In this document: in pieces, positions 8,842 to 16,390 of the stretch
How the letters are laid out: each line of letters opens with the position of its first letter
Numbering within the stretch: position 1 is the first letter of the stretch
Assembly (NCBI GenBank): GCA_031549965.1
Contig: JAVBPB010000093.1
Coordinates: 1 to 38,648 of the forward strand
DNA: 38,648 nucleotides
DNA from: JAVBPB01 sp031549965
GTDB lineage: Bacteria; Bacillota; Clostridia; Lachnospirales; Lachnospiraceae
Direction of reading: 5' to 3'
The notes under the pieces: generated by a model
Databases searched by the model: none
Seen by the model: the letters and a program-made list of their open reading frames with translations, nothing else
What the model was told of the DNA's origin: nothing
Made by a program: the position numbers and the translations under genes

Positions 8842-8870
8842 AATATAAAAAATAAATAAATTTTTGTCAA
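8842..8870 (-). promoter_or_regulatory. Sigma-A promoter of the small secreted-protein gene
   Basis: Minus strand: perfect -35 TTGACA (8865-8870), 17-base spacer, -10 TATATT (8842-8847, 5/6 match). The predicted leader is about 135 bases. The rest of 8702-9026 contains only the neighbouring terminator. Confidence 0.7.
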
Positions 8871-8962
8871 CCTTTTGATGAATTTTACTATACTAATATT
8901 GTTTATTGTTTATATATACCATCAGCGGATTTTTTTAAACTTATTAGGATCAATTATAATAT

Positions 8963-8994
8963 AAAAAAACTCTGGTTTTTTAACTATACCAGAG
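8963..8994 (-). terminator. Terminator of the spore protein gene
   Basis: Stem CTCTGG/CCAGAG (8970-8975 with 8989-8994) followed on the minus strand by a run of seven T. It lies 32 bases after the spore-protein stop codon. Confidence 0.75.
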
Positions 8995-9026
8995 CTTTCT
9001 TACTAAATTTAATTAATTTTTTTTAA

Positions 9027-9326
9027 TTATAAACCTGTTGGTGTAGAACCGTTCGCCATAGATTGTTCTTGTCTTTGGATCATTTGTCTTACCATTTCTC
9101 CACCGATTGAACCAGCTTGTGCACTTGTTAAGTCACCATTGTAACCTTGTTTTAAGTTAATTCCTAATTCGTTAGCTACTTCATGTTTATATTTGTTCAT
9201 AGCTTCTTTTGCTTGAGGTACTACTGTATTGTTTGAACTTGAATTTGATTTTGTACCGCTTGTTCCAGTTGTACTATTTCCTGTGTTTGTCGTACCTGTT
9301 GTGCTTGTTGTGTTTGCGTTATTCAT
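9027..9326 (-). CDS. Alpha/beta-type small acid-soluble spore protein
   Basis: A 99-residue protein. Residues from about 37 onward match the alpha/beta SASP family: PQAKEAMNKYKHEVANELGI covers the first helix and the GPR protease recognition region, and LTSAQAGSIGGEMVRQMIQRQEQ is the second conserved segment. Such proteins coat spore DNA in an A-form-like helix and are degraded by GPR on germination. The first ~36 residues are an unusual low-complexity T/S/N/G stretch (MNNANTTSTTGTTN...), making it longer than the common 60-75 residues. GGAGGTG lies upstream of the ATG. It shows that the host forms endospores. A sigma-G promoter is expected but not clearly seen. Confidence 0.92.
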   Translation of the reverse strand: MNNANTTSTTGTTNTGNSTTGTSGTKSNSSSNNTVVPQAKEAMNKYKHEVANELGINLKQGYNGDLTSAQAGSIGGEMVRQMIQRQEQSMANGSTPTGL

Positions 9327-9486
9327 TGTTTATCACCTCCGTAGTGTTATTATGTACAGTGATATTCGATTTTATTAATGGTAATTTATAGTAATTGCAA
9401 TTTGGATTAATAACACTATAGATAAAGAAGAAATTAAATATTTTAAACACCAAATTTAAAGTAATGTAGTACGGATGAAATAACAA

Positions 9487-9508
9487 AAGCCGGATTTTTG
9501 TCCGGCTT
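9487..9508 (-). terminator. Terminator of the AgrC/AgrA-like operon
   Basis: Perfect stem AAGCCGGA/TCCGGCTT with a 6-base loop, directly after the regulator stop codon and followed on the minus strand by TTGTTA. Confidence 0.75.
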
Positions 9509-9509
9509 G

Positions 9510-10235
9510 CTATATTTTTATTATGTTCCCAAAATATTTTTGCATTACTGTTTTTTTATAAGTTCTTCCAATGACAAGCTCTTGGTTGTTCTTCATAAAA
9601 ACAACACCGCTTTTGATTTCACTTATAAAACTCTTATTTACAACAAAACTTTGACTTATCCTTATAAAATCTTGTTCTGCTAATCTTTCATATAAGGCTG
9701 TTAATGTTTCATATACTGAATAGCTTTTATCTACTGTATAAATAATACTTTTAGAAATGCTTCGTTCAATATATGTAATATTTGACTGATTTATCTTAGT
9801 TTTTAGATTTTCAACTGTTACTACTAGAGATTCCTCTGTTTTTATCATGTTTTGTGCCAATATGTGTTTTGTAGATTTAATTAGTGCTCTTTCTAGTTTT
9901 TTTTCATCAATAGGTTTAGTAATATAGCCAATTGCCTCTACATCAAATGCTTCATTTGCAAATTCTCTGTGCGCTGTCAAAAAAATAACTTGAACATCGG
10001 GGTATTTCTCCGTAATAAATCTTGCCGCTTCCAATCCAGATATCTTACCCATATCAATGTCCAAAAAAATTAAATCGAGGCCCTTTTTCTCCAAGACATT
10101 ATATAACGACTCCACTGTAGTCATGCCTTTTACTTCAACATCAATATTATTTCTTTTTGCTATTTCATTAATATATACGATATTAACCTTAACCTGTAAT
10201 ACTTCATCATCACATATACCAATTCTATACTTCAT
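9510..10235 (-). CDS. LytTR-type response regulator, AgrA-like
   Basis: A 241-residue response regulator. The receiver domain (1-120) has acidic residues Asp9/Asp10 and the phospho-acceptor Asp59 (IFLDIDMG), plus TAH and the conserved lysine in GYITKPID. The C-terminal LytTR DNA-binding domain (about 140-240) includes RISQSFVVN and the terminal YKKTV stretch. It starts 2 bases after the kinase stop, so it is translationally coupled. By family knowledge it would be phosphorylated by the adjacent kinase on peptide sensing and bind paired 9-bp repeats upstream of target promoters. Likely targets are the neighbouring agr and peptide operons, which is inference. Confidence 0.93.
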   Translation of the reverse strand: MKYRIGICDDEVLQVKVNIVYINEIAKRNNIDVEVKGMTTVESLYNVLEKKGLDLIFLDIDMGKISGLEAARFITEKYPDVQVIFLTAHREFANEAFDVEAIGYITKPIDEKKLERALIKSTKHILAQNMIKTEESLVVTVENLKTKINQSNITYIERSISKSIIYTVDKSYSVYETLTALYERLAEQDFIRISQSFVVNKSFISEIKSGVVFMKNNQELVIGRTYKKTVMQKYFGNIIKI

Positions 10236-10237
10236 TG

Positions 10238-11560
10238 CTAATTCACCATCTTTTCTTTACTATTATGTCCTTCAGAAGGTATCTCTACTCTAAGCTTGAA
10301 GAACTCATTAACATCAATTATGAGCTTTCCTCCATATTTATTAACAATTTCTTTTATATTTTTTAGTCCTATGCCATGTTCATCTTTTTCTTTTTTACTG
10401 GTAATAAATTGATCATTTTCAATTGTTGGCTTTTCTACATATGTATTTTCACATTCAATGATTACTTTGTCTGTCATTCTTCGTATGTTTAGCATAACAT
10501 ACTTATCACTTGCTACTTTGACTGCGGCCTCAACAGCATTATCAATAATATTGCCCAAAAGGCTTACCATGTCGTTGTCATTCATGGAAAAATCCACTGA
10601 AGAGATAATAATATCAAACTCCACACGCTCCTGTTTTGCTTTACTCTTTTTTGAATTAAGCAATATACTTAATACCTTATTATCTACTACTACAAAATCA
10701 TTAACAACCTCTATATCAGTATATATACTTTTTAAATATCCTTCTAAGTCTTCATACTGTTTGGTTTCTAACAAGCTTTTCATAACTCCAATATGATTAT
10801 TCATATCATGACGCAATGCTCTAAGACGCTTTGCAACATTAACCATATCCGCATTAAATTTATTTTCGCTTTCAATCTGCTGCAATTTCATTTTTAATTC
10901 CATATTTTTTTGAGATTGTCTTGCAATCATATTATATAAGAGTATTATTGCTAAAGATGTTACTGATGCAAATATACATGTAATAACTACAACCAAACTA
11001 ATATTTTTTTCAAACCATTTTGTATTACTCATAGCACTAACTGCAAAAACAGTATATATCAATAAAATACCAAAAACAAGTATTGTTTCTCGTTTGTAAA
11101 ACTGACCTATCAGTTTACTTCTTATTTTCTTTTTTTGTATAAGTATAACAAAAATAATCATAAAAAGAATGCTCAAACAAGCTGAAATAAAATATGTGAT
11201 TTGATCATTCATAAGCTTATCCCAATTACTTCTCATTATAATTACCATAATAAAAATAGAGCCCGATTCACAAATCAGCAAAATTAAATAATACATAATA
11301 GGATATATTATTTTCAAGTAAATATTGCCTGAATAAAACACAATAGAAACTAATAATGATAATACAATTGTAATCAGTGACATAGTTACTTTTTCATCAA
11401 TGATTCCACATAAACTAGTAATAGGATATTGGCTCCATAAAAGAAACAAAACCAGTCCTCTGTATTTTTTATCCTTTTTAAATGATAAAGTGCTTTCAAG
11501 AAAAAGAAATAGTAAAAACATTTCTATCATTGCAAATCCATATTCTATAGTAAACTCCAT
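10238..11560 (-). CDS. AgrC-like sensor histidine kinase (HPK10, GHKL)
   Basis: A 440-residue membrane kinase. About six to seven helices fill the first ~215 residues, the topology of AgrC-type peptide receptors. The cytoplasmic part starts with a short coiled segment, then the H-box LRHDMNNH (His251), N-box LLGNIIDNAVEAA, and G-box HGIGLKNIKEIVNKYGG. The RHD motif with a downstream asparagine is typical of HPK10. The start at 11560 is preferred because GGGGG lies 5 nt upstream; an ATG at 11572 would add four residues. It is transcribed from its own promoter, separated by a terminator from agrBD. The ligand is presumably the cyclic peptide derived from the adjacent AgrD. Confidence 0.93.
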   Translation of the reverse strand: MEFTIEYGFAMIEMFLLFLFLESTLSFKKDKKYRGLVLFLLWSQYPITSLCGIIDEKVTMSLITIVLSLLVSIVFYSGNIYLKIIYPIMYYLILLICESGSIFIMVIIMRSNWDKLMNDQITYFISACLSILFMIIFVILIQKKKIRSKLIGQFYKRETILVFGILLIYTVFAVSAMSNTKWFEKNISLVVVITCIFASVTSLAIILLYNMIARQSQKNMELKMKLQQIESENKFNADMVNVAKRLRALRHDMNNHIGVMKSLLETKQYEDLEGYLKSIYTDIEVVNDFVVVDNKVLSILLNSKKSKAKQERVEFDIIISSVDFSMNDNDMVSLLGNIIDNAVEAAVKVASDKYVMLNIRRMTDKVIIECENTYVEKPTIENDQFITSKKEKDEHGIGLKNIKEIVNKYGGKLIIDVNEFFKLRVEIPSEGHNSKEKMVN

Positions 11561-11604
11561 ATAAGCCCCCATGTAATAAATTTACAAAATATTTTAATAC
11601 ATAA

Positions 11605-11633
11605 ATTTTATAACAGTGGTTTTTTACTGTCAA
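11605..11633 (-). promoter_or_regulatory. Strong sigma-A promoter of the kinase/regulator operon
   Basis: Minus strand: perfect -35 TTGACA (11628-11633), 17-base spacer, -10 TAAAAT (11605-11610, 5/6). It sits between the agrD terminator and the kinase gene, so sensor and signal genes have separate promoters. Confidence 0.75.
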
Positions 11634-11654
11634 CAAAAATGCTATATCAAAAAA

Positions 11655-11675
11655 CGCTGTCTTTTTTAGACAGCG
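11655..11675 (-). terminator. Terminator after agrD
   Basis: Perfect 7-bp stem CGCTGTC/GACAGCG with a 7-base loop, followed on the minus strand by six T. It ends the transcript of the small membrane proteins, agrB and agrD. Confidence 0.8.
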
Positions 11676-11712
11676 ATCTATTTTACACCTATATTAAATA
11701 TTTTTATAATAT

Positions 11713-11871
11713 TTATTTCTCTTCTTCTGGTTTTTTAGGCTCATAAAAAAACAAAGGACAAATTTGCTCTGTAGTTCCTACACCATCAGCCAATTTAAGA
11801 AATAACTCTGAGAAGCTACGAATAAGTACTTCTTCTACTCTATTTAAAATATTAATAATTATTTTTGCCAT
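11713..11871 (-). CDS. agrD: AgrD-type autoinducing peptide precursor
   Basis: A 52-residue propeptide found by direct translation. Residues 1-30 form an amphipathic helix (MAKIIINILNRVEEVLIRSF...), as in AgrD leaders. Cys38 starts the presumed signal segment, with CPLFF or CPLFFY forming a thiolactone, followed by an acidic tail with EPKKPEE that matches the conserved tail of AgrD proteins. AAAGGAG lies 10 nt before the ATG. The gene overlaps the end of agrB by 20 bases, so processing protease and substrate are translated together. Ring size (5 or 6 residues) and the exact N-terminal cut are not decidable from sequence. Confidence 0.85.
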   Translation of the reverse strand: MAKIIINILNRVEEVLIRSFSELFLKLADGVGTTEQICPLFFYEPKKPEEEK

Positions 11872-12436
11872 TTTCTTTTTTCTCCTTTATTAACGCACTT
11901 GTTAGTTCTATTGCTATAGCCACTAATGCGATCACCAAATATTCAAAAATTTTTACCCGTACTATACAGCAATATATTAAGTATCCTATTAAATATAAAG
12001 CAACTACTATCCCTACTAATTTTATATTATTTATTTTTTCATTATACTTAAATAATTTATAGAATATCACAATCAAATCATATAAGGCTATAATACTCGC
12101 ACCCCAAATTAATAAATTTGTTTGCATCATTCCTCTTACTAGCATAATCGTAATTAACATAATTCCAATAAAATAAGTCATGCATTTAGAGTGTGTACTG
12201 GCATGCTTACCTCCAATTCCCATCCTCAACAGGCAAAATGGAAATACGTATGACAATACACTCTTTTCTATTCCCAGCAATAATGCAACAACTGCAATTG
12301 TAATAATGCCTCCTATAGCAGTTATCATTATTTCTATTCCATATCTATAGTGATCTTTTCTTTTTAGGTATATTTCATTTCTACTTGCAGTAATCAGTCT
12401 GTTAGTAATTATTACCGCTATATCATTTGAATTCAT
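11852..12436 (-). CDS. agrB: AgrB-type membrane cysteine protease
   Basis: A 194-residue AgrB. The catalytic pair is His78 and Cys85 in GGKHASTHSKC, with the same 7-residue spacing as staphylococcal His77/Cys84. About four to five membrane helices surround it. The enzyme removes the AgrD C-terminal tail and forms the thiolactone. It follows two small membrane proteins by 30 bases and overlaps agrD. Length is normal. Confidence 0.95.
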   Translation of the reverse strand: MNSNDIAVIITNRLITASRNEIYLKRKDHYRYGIEIMITAIGGIITIAVVALLLGIEKSVLSYVFPFCLLRMGIGGKHASTHSKCMTYFIGIMLITIMLVRGMMQTNLLIWGASIIALYDLIVIFYKLFKYNEKINNIKLVGIVVALYLIGYLIYCCIVRVKIFEYLVIALVAIAIELTSALIKEKKENGKNNY

Positions 12437-12466
12437 TTCATACTCCCCTTATTCATTGCTACTATC

Positions 12467-12652
12467 TTATTTATTTCTTTTTTTTATACTAAATAAGTAA
12501 AAAGATCCCATTGCCGCAATTGCACATAATAATAATTCAATATTTTTTTCAAATGCCTCTGTAGCAATTGAAAACAGTAATCCCATATACACTAAAATTA
12601 CAATAATTTTAATTAAAGTATTCAATACATTATTTCCCTCAAATTTCATCAT
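12467..12652 (-). CDS. Small membrane protein upstream of agrB
   Basis: About 61 residues (MMKFEGNNVLNTL...) with two hydrophobic segments, one after residue 15 and one before the basic end KKRNK. I do not recognise it. The start is uncertain: ATGs at 12673, 12661, 12652 and 12649 are in frame. I chose 12652 because it gives a short overlap with the preceding gene and a GAGATGG stretch lies upstream. It is co-transcribed with the other small membrane protein and agrBD. Such partners could be immunity, export or signal-processing helpers, but nothing in the sequence decides. Confidence 0.5.
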   Translation of the reverse strand: MMKFEGNNVLNTLIKIIVILVYMGLLFSIATEAFEKNIELLLCAIAAMGSFYLFSIKKRNK

Positions 12653-12881
12653 TTTCACCATCTCTTTCCACAACGCTTCTTAATTTTTTCAGCTTCATCA
12701 AAGTTGGAATTCCTACCACCCCAACCATTGCCAATGCTAAGCCGATTACAATTGGAGTAAGAATCTGTAATGGAATCTCCATATATGCTCCAATAATCAA
12801 TACTGCTAAAAATAATACACTAGACATTCTTGTATATAATACCCTTTTTTCTAAACGCTTAATTTCATCTGCTATATTCAT
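12639..12881 (-). CDS. Small membrane protein, first gene of the agrBD operon
   Basis: An 80-residue protein with a charged amphipathic N-terminus (NIADEIKRLEKRVLYTRM), two hydrophobic helices (about 20-36 and 40-60) and a basic-then-acidic tail ending GENDEI. The start at 12881 is preferred over an in-frame ATG at 12896 because AAGGAG lies 6 nt before it, inside the longer frame. It has its own near-consensus promoter. I do not recognise the family. Size and hairpin topology resemble holin-like or immunity proteins, but this is only a resemblance. Confidence 0.6.
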   Translation of the reverse strand: MNIADEIKRLEKRVLYTRMSSVLFLAVLIIGAYMEIPLQILTPIVIGLALAMVGVVGIPTLMKLKKLRSVVERDGENDEI

Positions 12882-12921
12882 TTTAATCTCCTTCATATTG
12901 ACATATTTATTTAGTAAATTA

Positions 12922-12950
12922 ATTATAATATATTAAATCTATAGTTTCAA
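12922..12950 (-). promoter_or_regulatory. Near-consensus promoter of the small membrane protein-agrBD operon
   Basis: Minus strand: -35 TTGAAA (12945-12950), 17-base spacer, perfect -10 TATAAT (12922-12927). It lies in the 116-base gap after the ABC permease gene. Confidence 0.75.
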
Positions 12951-13011
12951 TAAATTCCATTTAAATTACATCTTATCATGATTATTTTACATTTTTCTCT
13001 TTTATTATTTA

Positions 13012-14121
13012 TTAATTTGCTTCTAGTCGAAACAATTTTGACATTAATATATTACCTGCCAATATAAATAACAAAAGAATTATTGTAGATATAAACACTT
13101 CCTGCCTGCTACATAAATTCTCAATTAATCTAAGGGGTGATACAAAAGGATAAAATAATGGAATATACATTGAAATCCTTGCAAATAGTGCATCAGGTGT
13201 GGCTCTTGATAATATTGAAACTACATATGCTATTAACGCTACAGCAGCTATTGGAAACTGTGCAAACTGGATTTGATCTGCGGATTGAATAAACATCCCT
13301 ACTATAATATATAGAACCGTATATACTGCAATTCCAGAAAACGATATACATGCTATCATACCAATATACTCTATCCCTATACCACTTATTTGAAGATCTT
13401 TTATAAACTTTCCAATGTCCAAAAATCCTATAAGTTGAAAAACCAATACTTCGCAAATTGCAACTAGCCCCATTCCAATCAATAACGTAAACAATGCCAT
13501 AACCTTACTATATATAATCTTAATTGGTGATACTCTATATATCAACAACTCTGAAACTTTGGATATTCTCTCCAAGGCAACGCTTCCTGTTATAATTCCA
13601 CCACATAACAATATAAATAAGTAAATTACAAATATGCTGATATAGTAAACCATCATTTCAACACCATTTTCCTTGGCAGGACTATGATCTTCTATTGAAA
13701 TATTGGGAATAACAATTCCACTACTCTCCATAACGCTTGTTTCTATATAAGAAATCAAACAATTTTTCTGATAAGTGGAAACTGTGCTTTCGTTATTATA
13801 ATCAAATAATATTGAAAAACCTCCGTCTGTTTCAAAAATTGTTAATACTAATGTATCTTCTGCTTTATCATTTGTATTATTAACATCATATCGCATATTA
13901 TTAGAAGCATAATCAAAAATATCTGCAACTAAGTCTGCTTTAATAGGAAGCTTGGTTTCATTAATCACCTTTAAATTTATTTCCCTTATTTTGTTTAAAT
14001 CCTTATATAGAAAGGCTCCTGCTAAAAGTCCAATGACAATAATTCCAAACATTATCTTTGTCATCCAATTCCCCATCATCTTCCTAATATTAAACATATA
14101 TAGACTTATAAAATCTCTCAT
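13012..14121 (-). CDS. ABC-2 type permease of the peptide locus (NatB-like)
   Basis: A 369-residue membrane protein. It has one N-terminal helix (about 20-40), a large extracytoplasmic domain of roughly 120 residues, then about five helices from 160 to the end. This is the ABC-2/NatB layout used by exporters. It starts 15 bases after the ATPase gene stop and closes the operon of precursors, M50 protease and E1-like enzyme. In this context export of, or self-protection against, the matured peptide is the likely role; the substrate is not shown by sequence. Confidence 0.8.
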   Translation of the reverse strand: MRDFISLYMFNIRKMMGNWMTKIMFGIIVIGLLAGAFLYKDLNKIREINLKVINETKLPIKADLVADIFDYASNNMRYDVNNTNDKAEDTLVLTIFETDGGFSILFDYNNESTVSTYQKNCLISYIETSVMESSGIVIPNISIEDHSPAKENGVEMMVYYISIFVIYLFILLCGGIITGSVALERISKVSELLIYRVSPIKIIYSKVMALFTLLIGMGLVAICEVLVFQLIGFLDIGKFIKDLQISGIGIEYIGMIACISFSGIAVYTVLYIIVGMFIQSADQIQFAQFPIAAVALIAYVVSILSRATPDALFARISMYIPLFYPFVSPLRLIENLCSRQEVFISTIILLLFILAGNILMSKLFRLEAN

Positions 14122-14136
14122 TTCTTTATCTCCCCT

Positions 14137-14985
14137 CTAACTTAGTAAATTAACAAACAAGTCATTTAGATTTGTTTTATTAAAATGAAAAAATTCTATA
14201 TTATGTTCCATTATCAGCTTCTTTAACATAGATAGTGCCCTGCTATCTTCATTACCCACACGAATTATTACCTCTTCTCCATTACGCTCCAATTCGTAAC
14301 CATTAAATATATGCTCTAAATTTGATGAATATGGAATTCTTATTTCATCCTGACTATATTCTTTTTTAATTTCGTTAATATTTCCTTGTACAACCACATT
14401 TCCTTGATTAATCAATAATACTTCCTGACATAATTCCTCAACGCGATTCATTTGATGGCTAGACATAATAAGATATTTTCCCTTTGTCTTTTCTTTAATA
14501 ACATCTATAAAAAGTGACATATTTATAGGATCAAGACCGCTAAATGGCTCATCCAAAATAATCAATTCTGGATCATTTATTAATGCTACTGCCAATTGTA
14601 TTTTCTGAGCATTTCCTTTAGATAGGAATTTTAGTTTAAAATCTCTATACTTACCAATTTCCATACGTTCCAGCCAATAATCTTTAACCTTTTTCACTTC
14701 ATTAACATGAGCTAATCGAGCAAAAAGATCCAGATTTTCATAGACTGTCGTATCCATATAAAGACCCCTTTCTTCTGGTAGATAACCGCACTTAAGACTT
14801 CTGTCAATTGTAATATTCCCTTCTGTTGGTTGCTTCAGGCCTAAAATCATTTTAATAATTGTTGATTTTCCAGAACCATTTCTACCCAATATAGCAAAAT
14901 TTTGATTTCTCTTTAACTCAAAGCTAATTTGATTTACTACTGTTCTATCATATTTTTTTGTAACATTATCAAGTATAATACTCAT
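14137..14985 (-). CDS. ABC transporter ATPase of the peptide locus (NatA-like)
   Basis: A 282-residue ABC ATPase. Walker A is GRNGSGKST (34-42), with GYLPEERGLY (67-76) at the Q-loop position, a motif typical of NatA-like exporters. The signature is LSKGN (121-125), Walker B LIILDEP (141-147), D-loop GLDP and the H-loop is His177 (SSHQ). A C-terminal ~80-residue accessory domain follows, as in NatA relatives. All catalytic residues are present. It lies 10 bases after the E1-like gene and pairs with the permease downstream. Confidence 0.93.
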   Translation of the reverse strand: MSIILDNVTKKYDRTVVNQISFELKRNQNFAILGRNGSGKSTIIKMILGLKQPTEGNITIDRSLKCGYLPEERGLYMDTTVYENLDLFARLAHVNEVKKVKDYWLERMEIGKYRDFKLKFLSKGNAQKIQLAVALINDPELIILDEPFSGLDPINMSLFIDVIKEKTKGKYLIMSSHQMNRVEELCQEVLLINQGNVVVQGNINEIKKEYSQDEIRIPYSSNLEHIFNGYELERNGEEVIIRVGNEDSRALSMLKKLIMEHNIEFFHFNKTNLNDLFVNLLS

Positions 14986-14995
14986 ATCTTTTCTC

Positions 14996-16381
14996 CTAAC
15001 TTAATATTGCAATATCTTCTACAATTCTTTTTTTTACACGGCTAATCACTGTCTGAATTCCACAAAACATCATTGCATGCAGACACATCATTAGCGTAAC
15101 CATAAAAATAGCCAGTTGAAAATTACTTAATATCTCAAATATTGTATTACCACCTAAAATATTAAGCCTTCCGATTATTATACTTCCTATCATATTTTCT
15201 ATTCCCATAATAGCTCCGCAAATAACCGAATACATATAAATATTCATGTTGGTTCCTCTCCACAAAAATCTCCCTAATAATGCGATAGACATATATGCAA
15301 TTGCCATACTAACAGTTAATTTTGTGGATACCCATAATGCAATCATCATAATAATAGTAGATATACCAAGATACTGAAACATTACTCTTTTTCCCTCTAT
15401 CGGAAGCAACTCTTTTTTAGTCTTTACTAATTCATCTCCTTTCTCTTCTTTTGCAAACATATCAATTAGTACAGCTTTTCCCCCATATTCCAATTTATCA
15501 TACTGATTAGTAAGTATTTTTACTGAATCTATCATTAATTCAGCCGCAACCTTAGTAATTGCAAAACCAGAAGAAACTCCTGTACCAAATATGCGTCTAG
15601 CATTAGATTCATGTTCGTACAATTTCACACCATTTAACATGACATCTATATAGCTTTTTGTCTTGTTTGGAACATAAGTTGGCCCTATTAATGCATTAGT
15701 TCCTATTGTACCCCCTGAAACATATGGAATTTTTAATTCTTCACAAATAGAAAAAACCCATGAAGACACTGAAATCGGAGTATCTATTCCCCTTACCAGT
15801 AAGTCAACTCCTTCTGGCATAATTTCTAAAATATCTTCCTTGCATGTTATTCTTCTATCTATAACATCTATCTGAAGATTATCATTTTGTTCAAGTAAAT
15901 GATTTTTTAATACTTCTACTTTTCTTTTACCTATATCTTCTCTAATATATAATAATTGTCTGTTTAAGTTACTTTCTTCTACAACGTCACAATCCAATAT
16001 AGTTAATTTTCCTACTCCAAGCGAAGCAAATCCCCAACCCATATGAGTTCCTAAAGCTCCTGCCCCTAACAAAAATACATGTTTTTCCTTTAACCTTTCA
16101 AACTCATTCAGCTTTCCTAACTGATAAAAATAACCTCTTGTGCGAGAATATCTGCTATCCAACTCAAAATCTCTAGTAATAAGGCATTCTGTTTCAATCA
16201 TTCTATCAATTTCATTACGCTCAAATACTTGTAGTAATTTTTCTATTGTCACTTCATTGCTAGTCAGTGCCTCTTTTTGTTCCTTACTTAGTACTTTGTT
16301 ATAACGATTTGCAACAGTTAGTAAATAAAAATCCCCTTCCTGTGCAATAAATATATATGGATTTAAAATTAAATTCTGCAT
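14996..16381 (-). CDS. E1/ThiF-like adenylating enzyme fused to a membrane domain
   Basis: A 461-residue three-part protein. Residues 1-85 look like a small winged-helix (PqqD/RRE-like) peptide-binding domain. Residues about 98-310 are a ThiF/MoeB/E1 fold: LLGAGALG (104-111), Asp130 and Asp132, the NLNRQ motif (138-142) and Asp200 in RGIDTP all fit the ATP-binding site, but no zinc-binding CxxC pair is present. Residues about 335-445 hold roughly four membrane helices. E1-like enzymes in RiPP pathways activate a peptide or cysteine carboxylate as an adenylate; MccB is the best known. Fusion to a membrane domain is unusual. It sits 9 bases after the M50 gene. I infer a precursor-modifying role; the product is unknown. 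Confidence 0.8.
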   Translation of the reverse strand: MQNLILNPYIFIAQEGDFYLLTVANRYNKVLSKEQKEALTSNEVTIEKLLQVFERNEIDRMIETECLITRDFELDSRYSRTRGYFYQLGKLNEFERLKEKHVFLLGAGALGTHMGWGFASLGVGKLTILDCDVVEESNLNRQLLYIREDIGKRKVEVLKNHLLEQNDNLQIDVIDRRITCKEDILEIMPEGVDLLVRGIDTPISVSSWVFSICEELKIPYVSGGTIGTNALIGPTYVPNKTKSYIDVMLNGVKLYEHESNARRIFGTGVSSGFAITKVAAELMIDSVKILTNQYDKLEYGGKAVLIDMFAKEEKGDELVKTKKELLPIEGKRVMFQYLGISTIIMMIALWVSTKLTVSMAIAYMSIALLGRFLWRGTNMNIYMYSVICGAIMGIENMIGSIIIGRLNILGGNTIFEILSNFQLAIFMVTLMMCLHAMMFCGIQTVISRVKKRIVEDIAILS

Positions 16382-16390
16382 TGTATCCTC

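Noticed and set aside
9327..9420. Sigma-G promoter for the spore protein
   Set aside because: CATAATA fits a -10, but no GHATR-like -35 lies at the right spacing.
13193..13456. Second minus-strand frame inside the ABC permease
   Set aside because: Out-of-frame shadow of a membrane protein; composition is rich in Ser/Tyr/Arg with no family features.
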